DNA of 64,000 nt from Marinobacter salsuginis (lineage in GTDB: Bacteria > Pseudomonadota > Gammaproteobacteria > Pseudomonadales > Oleiphilaceae): positions 2,170,001 through 2,234,000 of the forward strand of contig NZ_BGZH01000001.1 of NCBI RefSeq assembly GCF_009617755.1, given 5' to 3'. Numbering within the stretch: position 1 is the first letter of the stretch; each line of letters opens with the position of its first letter. Below the pieces are notes generated by a model. The model was not told the origin of the DNA. It did no database searches and saw only the letters and a program-made list of their open reading frames with translations. Below, piece by piece: positions 53,204-61,079 of this stretch. Both the position numbers and the translations under genes were made by a program.

Positions 53204-55849
53204 GTGACCGGTATCAACCAGAGACCGGCGACGGTTAAAACCACCTGTCCATATTGTGGCGTGGGTTGTGGAGTGAATGCGGCGCCGTCTGCAACGCGTG
53301 GGGACGAGACTCATCCGGCGAACCTGGGCCGCCTGTGCGTGAAGGGCTCCGCATTGCACGAAACCCTGACCCCGGATCGACGACTATTGAGGCCCGTTGT
53401 TCATGGTCAAGAAAGGACCTGGCCGGAGGCCGTCGCGGAAGTGGCCCGGCAGATTCGTGAATCCGTGGCTCTTCATGGGCCCGGTTCAGTGGCCTTCTAT
53501 CTTTCCGGTCAGTTATTGACGGAGGACTATTACGTGGCCAACAAACTGTCCAAGGGGTTTATCCGAACGCCAAACGTGGATACCAATTCCCGCCTGTGTA
53601 TGTCGTCTGCCGTTGCTGCTCATAAAAGGGCCTTTGGCGGGGATCTGGTTCCTGGCTGTTATGAAGACCTGGAGCTGGCCGACCTGTTGGTGCTGGCGGG
53701 CAGCAATGCCGCCTGGGCGCATCCGGTGCTTTATCAACGAATGCAGGCTTCCAAGCGACCCGGCCGCCGGGTCGTGGTGATTGATCCGCGCAAGACAGCG
53801 ACCAGTGACCTGGCGGATCTCCACCTTGCTCTCCGTCCTGGGACAGATACCGTGCTGTTCAATGGTCTGCTGGTCTGGCTGGCGGATCACCACGCTCTCG
53901 ATCAAGGTTACCTCGCGCACCACTGCGAGGGATTTGACGCCAGCCTCAGCGCTGCCAGATCTGCGGCCCCCTCGCCCGATGCGGTGTCCAGGGTCTGTGA
54001 ACTGCCGGTCGAAGATGTCATCACCTTCTACCGATGGTTCGCAGAAGAGCAGCGCACGGTGACGGCGTTCTCCCAGGGCATCAACCAGTCTTCAGCCGGC
54101 ACGGATAAAGGCAACGCCATTATCAATTGCCATCTGGCTACAGGCCGGGTGGGCAAACCAGGCGCCAGCCCCTTTTCCCTGACCGGCCAACCCAATGCCA
54201 TGGGAGGCCGGGAAGTTGGCGGGCTGGCCAATACCCTTGCCGCCCATATGGACTACGACAGTCCGGGTGCACGGGACCGCGTGGCCCGGTTCTGGGAGAC
54301 GCAGGCGGTCGCGGATGGGCCGGGCATGAAAGCCGTCGACTTGTTCGATGCGGTTGAGCGGGGTGACATCAAGGTGTTGTGGATCATGGCCACCAACCCT
54401 GCGGTCAGTTTGCCCGAGACCCATCGTATCCGGCGGGCCCTGGACCTGTGCCCCACTGTCATTGTGTCTGACTGCGTCAGGAATACGGACACCGCCAGCC
54501 ATGCAGATATCCTGTTGCCGGCGGCTGGTTGGGGTGAGAAAGACGGCACGGTTACCAACTCCGAACGCTGCATTTCCCGTCAACGGCGCTTTCTGCCGTT
54601 GCCCGGAGAGGCCCGGCCGGACTGGTGGATCGTCAGTGCGGTGGCCCGCGCCCTGGGACACCAGGCAGGGTTTGACTATGAGCGTCCTGCGGACATTTTC
54701 CGGGAACATGCCCGGTTGTCGGGGTTCGAGAACGACGGTCAACGTTTTTTCAATATATCCGGGTTGGCGGATCTGACCGACGAACAATACGAGGCCATGG
54801 AGCCTGTGCAGTGGCCGGTTACCGGGCCAACCTCCGATTCCAGGCGACTGTTCACTGACGGTCGGTTTGCTACCGCCACCGGTCGAGCCCGCCTGATCCC
54901 GATTGCCTCTCGATTACCGGCCGGAAATCCAGGTGAAGCGTTTCCGTTGATCGTGAATACGGGCCGTATCCGGGACCAGTGGCACACCATGACCCGGACA
55001 GCCCGGTCCAGCCGGTTGCTGGCCCACCGCCCCGAACCGTTCATTGAAGTACATCCCGAGGATATTCGGGCGCTTTCCCTCACGCCCGGGGCATTGGCGA
55101 CACTGAACAGTGCCCATGGGCACTTTGTCGGCCGGGTCCGCAGTGCGCCGGAGCAGCGACGTGGCGAGGTGTTTGTACCAATCCACTGGAACGATCAGTT
55201 TACCGGGCAGGGTCTGGCTACAGCGCTTACTGACAGCCTGGTGGACCCGATATCCGGGCAACCGGAGGCCAAGCACGGTCGTGCCACCCTTACCCACTGG
55301 CCTGCCCGCTGGCATGGACGTTTGCTGGTGCGACGGGATCGTCCGAAACGCTGGAAGGCAGACTACTGGGCCAAACAGGTCCTGCCCGATTGCGATAGCT
55401 GGTTCGTTGCCGGGCAGTGCAGCATGGATTGGGAAAGTGCTGTGCCGGACTGGCTCGGCGGCCAGCCGCAGCTGGTGATGGAGGATGTCCGCGAAGGCCG
55501 CTTCCGGGCCGCGCGCTTGCGCAATGGCCAGTTGGAGGCTGTGCTCATGGTGGATCGTGACCCGGACGCTCTGCCATCGGTGGACTGGCTGGTCAGCTGC
55601 TTTAGCCAGCCAGAGCTTGACGAGGCGAGTAGGCGTGGCCTGCTGGCGGCAAAGGCCGTGGATGGGGATGATGCAGGCAACCTGGTTTGCAGCTGTTTCC
55701 AGGTCGGGGACCGACAGATTCAGCGGGCAATCGGGCGGGGAGCCAACAGCGTTGATGCTCTGGGGCGGGAGCTTCAGTGTGGCACCAACTGCGGTTCCTG
55801 TGTGCCAGAGATCCGGAGCCTCCTCGATTCGGCTACCGAGGCGGTGTAA
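53204..55849 (+). CDS. nasA: Assimilatory nitrate reductase catalytic subunit
   Basis: The GTG start at 53204 (GAGGAG upstream) excludes codons read through the leader terminator. The 881-residue molybdopterin enzyme has an N-terminal [4Fe-4S] motif TCPYCGVGCGVN, molybdopterin motifs SSAVAAHKRAFGGDLVPG, GINQSSAGTDKGNAIIN and ATNPAVSLPETHRI, and the dinucleotide-binding HWNDQFTGQGLATALTDS. A C-terminal BFD-like [2Fe-2S] domain ends it (LVCSCFQVGDRQIQRAI; GTNCGSCVPEI), as in Klebsiella NasA. It reduces nitrate to nitrite in the cytoplasm, fed by the flavoprotein encoded at 46471. Confidence 0.96.
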   Translation: MTGINQRPATVKTTCPYCGVGCGVNAAPSATRGDETHPANLGRLCVKGSALHETLTPDRRLLRPVVHGQERTWPEAVAEVARQIRESVALHGPGSVAFYLSGQLLTEDYYVANKLSKGFIRTPNVDTNSRLCMSSAVAAHKRAFGGDLVPGCYEDLELADLLVLAGSNAAWAHPVLYQRMQASKRPGRRVVVIDPRKTATSDLADLHLALRPGTDTVLFNGLLVWLADHHALDQGYLAHHCEGFDASLSAARSAAPSPDAVSRVCELPVEDVITFYRWFAEEQRTVTAFSQGINQSSAGTDKGNAIINCHLATGRVGKPGASPFSLTGQPNAMGGREVGGLANTLAAHMDYDSPGARDRVARFWETQAVADGPGMKAVDLFDAVERGDIKVLWIMATNPAVSLPETHRIRRALDLCPTVIVSDCVRNTDTASHADILLPAAGWGEKDGTVTNSERCISRQRRFLPLPGEARPDWWIVSAVARALGHQAGFDYERPADIFREHARLSGFENDGQRFFNISGLADLTDEQYEAMEPVQWPVTGPTSDSRRLFTDGRFATATGRARLIPIASRLPAGNPGEAFPLIVNTGRIRDQWHTMTRTARSSRLLAHRPEPFIEVHPEDIRALSLTPGALATLNSAHGHFVGRVRSAPEQRRGEVFVPIHWNDQFTGQGLATALTDSLVDPISGQPEAKHGRATLTHWPARWHGRLLVRRDRPKRWKADYWAKQVLPDCDSWFVAGQCSMDWESAVPDWLGGQPQLVMEDVREGRFRAARLRNGQLEAVLMVDRDPDALPSVDWLVSCFSQPELDEASRRGLLAAKAVDGDDAGNLVCSCFQVGDRQIQRAIGRGANSVDALGRELQCGTNCGSCVPEIRSLLDSATEAV

Positions 55850-56549
55850 GCGGGCTCAACATCTGCACGGGGACCCTGTAACGAACTCCTTTTGAGTGCC
55901 CGATACCGTCCACGGTACAGGTCTTGCGATTGACCCGGATAATCTGCCCGTGCAGTTCCCGCCGGCCGGTACCGAATCGTACGGTATCTCCCACCTGCCA
56001 GTGGGCCATCTGTTGCCTTGTGTCCACAGGTTCGAACGGCGTATCCGGTAGCGTCAGGCCCTGTTCCCTTGCCCTTTCTGCCAGGGCCTTACGGGTAGTT
56101 TGCGCAGCCCCGCTCTCGTGCAGCTCATCAAGAATGGTGTAGAAATGGCGGTTGTGCACCGATCCCCGATACCGCTGACCGGCACTTTGCTGCAGGAGAT
56201 GCGCAAACTCATGGCAGCAGGTGTGCGCCAGCAGATTCAGGGTGCTCAGTTCCCCACCAAAGTACCCACGTTTCCGGATCTCCCGACCCGACAGCCAGCC
56301 GCTGGCCGTCTCCGGCTGGTGCTTGGCGGCAATCATTCGGGCACCGTAGGTGATCACATGCTGTCGATCGCGAGAATCGTAACGGTGGTAGGTGGCTTGG
56401 CCTGACCCAACCCGGCAATGCAGGACGCTGCCCGGATTGCGTTCCCGGACCCAGTGCTCCGCCGGTTGCCAGAGCCAGTCCCGGGTGACGGAGCACATGA
56501 GCTCACCAAGGCTGATGGCGGTCTGGGTTGGTAGGGGCGTTTTCTGCAA
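55833..56549 (-). CDS. SprT-like zinc metalloprotease domain protein
   Basis: The 238-residue product carries HEFAH (in CCHEFAHLLQQSAG near residue 112), the zinc-ligand and Glu motif of SprT/SPRTN-type metalloproteases, with a further His in VHNRHFYTILDELH. A C-terminal portion (WQVGDTVRFGTGRRELHGQI) resembles a KOW or SH3-like barrel, which could bind nucleic acid. The 56549 start is TTG; an ATG at 56498 is an alternative. It is convergent with nasA and overlaps its 3' end by 17 bases. Function inferred; SprT family proteins act on DNA-protein crosslinks in eukaryotes. Confidence 0.65.
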   Translation of the reverse strand: MQKTPLPTQTAISLGELMCSVTRDWLWQPAEHWVRERNPGSVLHCRVGSGQATYHRYDSRDRQHVITYGARMIAAKHQPETASGWLSGREIRKRGYFGGELSTLNLLAHTCCHEFAHLLQQSAGQRYRGSVHNRHFYTILDELHESGAAQTTRKALAERAREQGLTLPDTPFEPVDTRQQMAHWQVGDTVRFGTGRRELHGQIIRVNRKTCTVDGIGHSKGVRYRVPVQMLSPLTPPR

Positions 56550-56660
56550 ACTCGGGTACCTGGCTACTTCACGGATGCTTATGAACAGACAAGCTTAACG
56601 TTCGAATTTGCGGTTTGCTATGGTCTAGCTCGGCAATATTATGCGGTGGCACTGATTATC

Positions 56661-56754
56661 GACCTTGGGAAAGGTCAAGCTAAGCCGATACTTGAATGAC
56701 ATATGCCATTCAGACAAACTGTCACCATATATAAATAAGTGGTGACGATTTGTC
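56661..56754 (+). promoter_or_regulatory. Operator array upstream of the AbiEi-type gene
   Basis: Three dyads lie in tandem: GACCTT / AAGGTC at 56661-56676, a 20-bp near-palindrome TGAATGACATATGCCATTCA at 56693-56712, and a long inverted repeat GACAAACTGTCACCA / TGGTGACGATTTGTC at 56713-56754 with two mismatches. TATAAAT-like -10 sequence lies in the spacer of the last. The right arm overlaps the start codon. AbiEi proteins are known to bind inverted repeats in their own promoter. Confidence 0.7.
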
Positions 56755-57391
56755 TGGCTCCGACTCCGCCCGATCTTCGAGGTCAGAACTCCAAAGCCTG
56801 TTCCGACAGCATGGCGGCCAGCTCCGCCTGAGCGAGGCGCTGGCTCGCGGCTATAGTCGTTACCAGTTCTATCTGCTCCGGGACGAGGGTCTGATTGAGC
56901 CCGTCAGCCGTGGCCTCTACCGGCTGGCGGATCTGCCCCAGATCGAAAATCCGGACCTGATGGCCGCCGCCACCCGTTTCTCCCATTCTGTACTTTGCCT
57001 GATTTCCGCGCTGGACTGGCACGGCATCACCACCCAGATTCCTCACCAGATACATCTGGCTGTGGAACGGGATGCCCGCCTGCCGGTGCTGGACTATCCG
57101 CCGGTGGCAGGATACCGGTTCTCCGGGCGGGCTTTCAGTGCAGGCATTGACCGTGTGGACGTGGATGGCATCGTCCTCAACGTCTACAACCCTGAGAAAA
57201 CCCTGGCGGACTGTTTCAAGTTCCGCAATCGCATCGGCATAGATGTTGTGCTGGAGGCCCTGGAGCTTTATCGCACCTGTAAAACCTTCCTACCGGGTAG
57301 ACTAATGGAATACGCCAGAATCTGCCGGGTCGCCAATGTGATGGCGCCCTATCTGGAAGCCAAACGAGAGATGCCGGCCAAGGTCTTGTAG
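56750..57391 (+). CDS. AbiEi-family antitoxin/regulator without an adjacent AbiEii
   Basis: The 213-residue protein has an N-terminal winged helix (LFRQHGGQLRLSEALARGYS; QFYLLRDEGLIEPVSRGLYRL) and a C-terminal AbiEi_1-type domain (VDGIVLNVYNPEKTLADCFKFRNRIGI in part, then DVVLEALELY). In type IV systems AbiEi neutralises an AbiEii nucleotidyltransferase encoded next; no AbiEii follows here. Instead BrnT and BrnA start 43 bases downstream. The start is a TTG at 56750 with no clear ribosome-binding site and lies inside the operator, so the true start may be slightly downstream. Confidence 0.82.
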   Translation: MSGSDSARSSRSELQSLFRQHGGQLRLSEALARGYSRYQFYLLRDEGLIEPVSRGLYRLADLPQIENPDLMAAATRFSHSVLCLISALDWHGITTQIPHQIHLAVERDARLPVLDYPPVAGYRFSGRAFSAGIDRVDVDGIVLNVYNPEKTLADCFKFRNRIGIDVVLEALELYRTCKTFLPGRLMEYARICRVANVMAPYLEAKREMPAKVL

Positions 57392-57433
57392 TAGTCTCTT
57401 GTCGATTGAGTAAAAAAGGAATATTTTATACTC

Positions 57434-57697
57434 ATGGACGTGTTTGAATTTGACGGAACCAAAAGCCAGGCCAACCTGGACAAGCACGGTATTGATTTCG
57501 TGGATGCCCAGCAGCTGTGGAAAGACCCGTATTTGCTGGAAGTAAAGGCAAAGTGCGTGGATGAGCCCCGATATCTGCTAATTGGCAAGATTGGGGACAA
57601 GCACTGGTCGGCCGTTGTGACTTACCGGGCGGGGCGTACTCGCCTGATTTCGGTCAGGCGTTCCCGCAAGAAAGAGGTTGAGCTTTATGAAAGCTAA
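57434..57697 (+). CDS. brnT: BrnT-family ribonuclease toxin
   Basis: The 87-residue protein begins MDVFEFDGTKSQANLDKHGI and has DFVDAQQLWKDP, DEPRYLLIGKIGDKHWSAVV and RLISVRRSRKKEVELYES, the typical BrnT (RelE-fold RNase) pattern, including the Glu and the Arg-rich C-terminal motif used in catalysis. It is the toxin of a type II system with BrnA, encoded next with an 11-base overlap. AAGGA lies about 13 bases upstream. An AT-rich patch with TTGTCG and TATTTT could be its promoter, but readthrough from the AbiEi-type gene is also possible. Confidence 0.9.
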   Translation: MDVFEFDGTKSQANLDKHGIDFVDAQQLWKDPYLLEVKAKCVDEPRYLLIGKIGDKHWSAVVTYRAGRTRLISVRRSRKKEVELYES

Positions 57698-57932
57698 AGA
57701 TTTTGACAAGAAGTTTGATGAGGGCCAGGAAGATATTGTCGGGGATCTTGATCTGTCTTCTGCAAGGCGGGTGAATCAGGAACAAAAGCGAATCAATGTT
57801 GATTTTCCGGCCTGGGTCGTGGAGTCTCTGGACCGTGAGGCAGCACGTATTGGCGTTACCCGCCAATCGATTATCAAGGTCTGGCTGGTGGAGCGTTTAC
57901 AGGCTGAGGCGGCTAATAAGCCGCTCAATTAA
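57687..57932 (+). CDS. brnA: BrnA-family antitoxin
   Basis: The 81-residue protein has an acidic N-terminal region that wraps BrnT (DFDKKFDEGQEDIVGDLDL) and a C-terminal ribbon-helix-helix fold (RINVDFPAWVVESLDREAAR; GVTRQSIIKVWLVERLQ) that dimerises and binds its operator. The ATG at 57687 overlaps the end of brnT by 11 bases, giving translational coupling in the usual toxin-first order. It is expected to repress the brnTA promoter together with BrnT. Confidence 0.9.
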   Translation: MKAKDFDKKFDEGQEDIVGDLDLSSARRVNQEQKRINVDFPAWVVESLDREAARIGVTRQSIIKVWLVERLQAEAANKPLN

Positions 57933-57988
57933 GACAATGCCAGTGGTGTTAACTAGCGGCAAATATTATTGGTGCCTCTCGTGAACCG

Positions 57989-58447
57989 TCAGTGTGGATA
58001 AAACTTCGTAGAAAACGTCATCATCGGTGCTAATCGTAATCCATGATGACGGGGGCTCGACGTGGCGATAAACGCAGTGGTGTAGCCGTTTACAGTTGCA
58101 GAGAACCCATAGACTCCTTCGCCCAAATTCAGTTCCGTCACGTCACCAGAGGATTTTTGTGCTTCCTTATAACCCTGTCTGACCTCCTCTACTGCCGTTG
58201 AAAAGTCGGCGTTGGTTTCCATCGTCGCTACGGAGCCCACTAATTCCGAGCCGCGCCAAATCTGCGTTTCAGAAGGTTGGATATCGACAGTATCAAATTG
58301 TCCGCTATTGAACTCGAACGCAATACCGTTCGAAATGCGGAACTCGATGGCTTGTTGATAAAGAGAAGCACAACCCGAGATCAGGCTGATCCAAAAAATC
58401 CCGCAAGCGATGAGCGCTTTCTTTGACTCGATGCCAAAGCAGTTCAT
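57989..58447 (-). CDS. Probable lipoprotein downstream of hcp
   Basis: Starting at the ATG at 58447 (AGGGA upstream), the 152-residue protein has a lipoprotein signal: KKALIACGIFWISLISGCAS with lipobox LISGC (Cys near residue 25). After it the mature protein reads SLYQQAIEFRISNGIAFEFN and contains a GYKEAQKSSGDVTELNLGEG stretch. I do not recognise the family. Its position after hcp, on the same strand, suggests a secretion-related or cargo-immunity role, but nothing shows this. The codons before 58447 in the open frame look like read-through. Confidence 0.6.
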   Translation of the reverse strand: MNCFGIESKKALIACGIFWISLISGCASLYQQAIEFRISNGIAFEFNSGQFDTVDIQPSETQIWRGSELVGSVATMETNADFSTAVEEVRQGYKEAQKSSGDVTELNLGEGVYGFSATVNGYTTAFIATSSPRHHGLRLAPMMTFSTKFYPH

Positions 58448-58487
58448 AGGGCCGTCCCTGCTCTTCGTTCCTTGAAGCTCCAAAGCT

Positions 58488-58521
58488 GGTGCTCCGAGGA
58501 CCCTCTGGTCTCCGGAGCACC
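58488..58521 (-). terminator. Hairpin between hcp and the lipoprotein gene
   Basis: A stem GGTGCTCCG / CGGAGCACC, with further pairing inside, lies 24 bases after hcp. There is no convincing T-run, so it may attenuate or stabilise instead of terminate. Confidence 0.5.
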
Positions 58522-58544
58522 TATTCCGTTCACTGCGAATACAC

Positions 58545-59063
58545 TTACGCCTCGATTGGCGAACGCCAGTCATCAGCACCGGAAGTGCCGGCAACCGCGT
58601 GCTCCCAGGTTACCTTGCGGTAGGACAGGGAAACAGTCACCAGCTGGGTGAAGTCGGCGTTGCCGGCATCCTGGCAGTGGGGCATGTTGCAGTTGATGTC
58701 GATGATGGTGGCATCTTCGAGGATGGTGGAGAAGAAGTGCTCCTGCTTGCCCTCAACGGAAGTGCGGTACCACTTCAGCTCGACCTTGGGCAGCATCTCG
58801 CCGGAGGCCAGGGCGTTATACATCAGCGGGGTGGCCTTGTTCAGGGCGGAGGTGAACTTGAACGGCTTGTGCACGCGCTGGCCGGATGGCTGACCTGACT
58901 GGGGATCGGTCGGAACGGTAACAACGTGGCTGAATTCCTGCACCAGCACTTCGTCTTCGTGGCCTTCCACGTAGATGTTACCGACAGAATCGGACGTGAA
59001 TGCGCCGGCGGTGATGTTGCCCTGGGTCTGGCCTTCGATGCTGATATAACAAGGAGTTGGCAT
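58545..59063 (-). CDS. hcp: Type VI secretion Hcp family protein
   Basis: The ATG at 59063 has GGAG upstream and gives the canonical Hcp start MPTPCYISIEGQTQGNITAG. The 172-residue protein continues GNIYVEGHEDEVLVQEFSHV, QRVHKPFKFTSALNKATPL and VELKWYRTSVEGKQEHFF, all conserved in Hcp1-type tube proteins. Hexamers stack into the inner tube of the type VI secretion system. No other type VI structural gene is in the window, so this is a lone hcp locus with a lipoprotein, whose apparatus would be elsewhere. In the promoter region a sigma-54-like box is possible. Confidence 0.93.
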   Translation of the reverse strand: MPTPCYISIEGQTQGNITAGAFTSDSVGNIYVEGHEDEVLVQEFSHVVTVPTDPQSGQPSGQRVHKPFKFTSALNKATPLMYNALASGEMLPKVELKWYRTSVEGKQEHFFSTILEDATIIDINCNMPHCQDAGNADFTQLVTVSLSYRKVTWEHAVAGTSGADDWRSPIEA

Positions 59064-59126
59064 AGTCTGCTCCATGACTTGTGAATGAATAGTGTCCCCG
59101 GGTGTTCCCTGGACGCGGACTTTCAT

Positions 59127-59142
59127 TACAAAGCCTGTGCCA
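59127..59142 (-). promoter_or_regulatory. Possible sigma-54 promoter of hcp
   Basis: TGGCACA-GGCT-TTGTA has a good -24 element, but the -12 has GT where GC is expected. Type VI genes in other bacteria can be sigma-54-dependent, so this is only a candidate. Confidence 0.3.
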
Positions 59143-59277
59143 GAAGAGGAAATAGTTTTTAAAACAGTGGGTTATCTTTTTTCTCGGAGATGTCCCCGGC
59201 GGGCCAGGCAACCGCGCGCCCGAACGCCGGGCGAAGGATTGCTGGTGGGGCAAAAACTTGCTCGGGCAATACCCGCT

Positions 59278-61002
59278 TCAGCCCAGGCCGAGGGCTGCCA
59301 GCAACGCCAGGAGCAATAACGCGGATACACCCTGCCAGAAGGCCACGGGATTGCGCTCCATTAACGGCGGCCGATGACGCTTGTGCCAGTCGACGGATGG
59401 GTGTCGCAGGTTGTACAGGTATTCCGAGAGCGCCGGGTAACGTCTGTGGGCCTGAGGGTGAACCGCTTTTTCAATTGTATCGTCGACCCAGGCGGGAAGA
59501 TTCTCACGTAAGTGTCTCGCGGGCCGGTAGTTCAGCCCGCGAAGCTGGTTCCGGCTATGGATTTTCGGTACTTCCGCGCCATAGGGAAGCTGGCCGGTGA
59601 GCAACTGGTAGGTAATCACGCCCAGGGAGAACTGGTCTGATAGCCAGCTGCCGGGCTCGCCGAGAAAGGTCTCAGGGGCACTGTAAAGGGCGGCCCCCCG
59701 AGGAACCGCCTGTTCGCCGATCTCAGAGTCCTCAAGGCCGGCGACCCGGGTGGCACCGAAATCAATCAGCGTGACAGTGCCATGGGGATCCACCAGCACG
59801 TTTTCCGGCTTCAGGTCCTGGTGCACCATTTCAAGCCGGTGGAATGCCCTCAAGCCTTTACCAATCTGCTCAACGAGATCACGCACGGTATCAAGTGTCG
59901 GAGCCGGGTTGTCCAGCATCCATTGCCGCAAGGTACAGCCTTCCACGAACTCTGTGGCCTGGTAGAGAAAGCTGGGTCGTTGGCTGGACTGGAACGGTCT
60001 TGCGACATGAGCGCTGCTGATTCGCCTGGCAATCCACTGCTCGGTGGAAAACTGTTCCAGGTAGACCGGATCGTGTCTCTGTTCCAGTGAGGGCATCTTC
60101 AGCACCACCCGGGTATCGGTTTCCTCATCCACCGCCAGGTAGACATGGCTGCGGCTGCTGGCGTGAATCTGTCTCAGAATCCGGTAACCGTCCAGATGTT
60201 GGCCCGGCTGAAGTTCCGGCGCAAAGGGCAGCTGGGCCAGCTGGTGAAACAGCTCGCTGCTTTCCGGAACCGCGGGAACCGAGTTCACCCGGATGATCTG
60301 GGCGGTCAGGTTGTCATCACTGCCCCGTTCGAGGGCCTGGGCTGCCAACCGGCGGGCGGCAGCGTCCAGATCATCGCCAGATTCCCGGATGATACCGGCC
60401 ATGGTTCGCTCATCCAGGTGCTCATGGATGCCGTCGGTCGCCAGCAAAAAGGTATCGCCGGGCTGGATCGGCAGGCTTCGATAATCGATATCCAGTTGAT
60501 GGCCAATGCCCATGGCCCGGGTCAGGCAGCTCTCTTCCGGGGAGAGCCAGAGCCGGTGATCGGTGCTGAGCTGTTCAAGTTGGTCGTGGTGAACCCGGTA
60601 GATGCGGGTGTCGCCGATATGAAACAGATGTGCGGTGGCGGACCTGAGCACCATCACGCTCAGGGTACAGACATAGCCTCGGTCGCGGTCATAGCGGTAT
60701 TGGCTTTGCCGGGTCTGGGCATGAAGCCAGGCATTGGTTGCGAGCAGCACCCGTTGGGCGGACTGTTTCACCGACCAGCTTTCCGGAGTGGAAAAGTAGT
60801 CGCTGAGGAAACCCGCGACGGCGGACTCGCTGGCAATCTGGCTGACATTGCTGGAGCTGATGCCGTCGGCGATGGCAACGGCGATGCCTTTGGTGATCAG
60901 CTGGTGGCCCTTTGGCACCAGTAAACCGTGGAAGTCCTGGTTGACTGGTTTGACGCCAGCGTCGGAGTACTGGCCGGCGGAAACGGAAAGGGAGCTGGTC
61001 AT
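59278..61002 (-). CDS. Fused PP2C phosphatase and Ser/Thr protein kinase
   Basis: The 574-residue protein has an N-terminal PP2C-like phosphatase (NQDFHGLLVPKG, AVAIADGISSSNVSQIAS, HIGDTRIYRVHHDQLEQL, LLATDGIHEHL) and a C-terminal Hanks-type kinase from about residue 268 (RVVLKMPSLE Lys, HQDLKPENVLVD catalytic loop, LIDFGATRVAG DFG). A C-terminal membrane segment (AFWQGVSALLLLALLAALGL) anchors it. It lies 77 bases after the nitrite channel gene on the same strand, with a hairpin between. In Pseudomonas aeruginosa, a similar gene (PA1782) lies among nir and nas genes, so a nitrogen-assimilation role is inferred. Confidence 0.88.
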   Translation of the reverse strand: MTSSLSVSAGQYSDAGVKPVNQDFHGLLVPKGHQLITKGIAVAIADGISSSNVSQIASESAVAGFLSDYFSTPESWSVKQSAQRVLLATNAWLHAQTRQSQYRYDRDRGYVCTLSVMVLRSATAHLFHIGDTRIYRVHHDQLEQLSTDHRLWLSPEESCLTRAMGIGHQLDIDYRSLPIQPGDTFLLATDGIHEHLDERTMAGIIRESGDDLDAAARRLAAQALERGSDDNLTAQIIRVNSVPAVPESSELFHQLAQLPFAPELQPGQHLDGYRILRQIHASSRSHVYLAVDEETDTRVVLKMPSLEQRHDPVYLEQFSTEQWIARRISSAHVARPFQSSQRPSFLYQATEFVEGCTLRQWMLDNPAPTLDTVRDLVEQIGKGLRAFHRLEMVHQDLKPENVLVDPHGTVTLIDFGATRVAGLEDSEIGEQAVPRGAALYSAPETFLGEPGSWLSDQFSLGVITYQLLTGQLPYGAEVPKIHSRNQLRGLNYRPARHLRENLPAWVDDTIEKAVHPQAHRRYPALSEYLYNLRHPSVDWHKRHRPPLMERNPVAFWQGVSALLLLALLAALGLG

Positions 61003-61034
61003 TGGGAAACGGCATTTCCTCGATCAAGGAAAAC

Positions 61035-61066
61035 GCAACTCCGGCGGGTGCGGCAGCCGGAGTTGC
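61035..61066 (-). terminator. Hairpin between channel and kinase genes
   Basis: A perfect 11-bp stem GCAACTCCGGC / GCCGGAGTTGC precedes GTTTTCC on the minus strand. It may partly terminate transcription and lower kinase expression relative to the channel. Confidence 0.6.
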
Positions 61067-61079
61067 AGGACGCCCAGAC

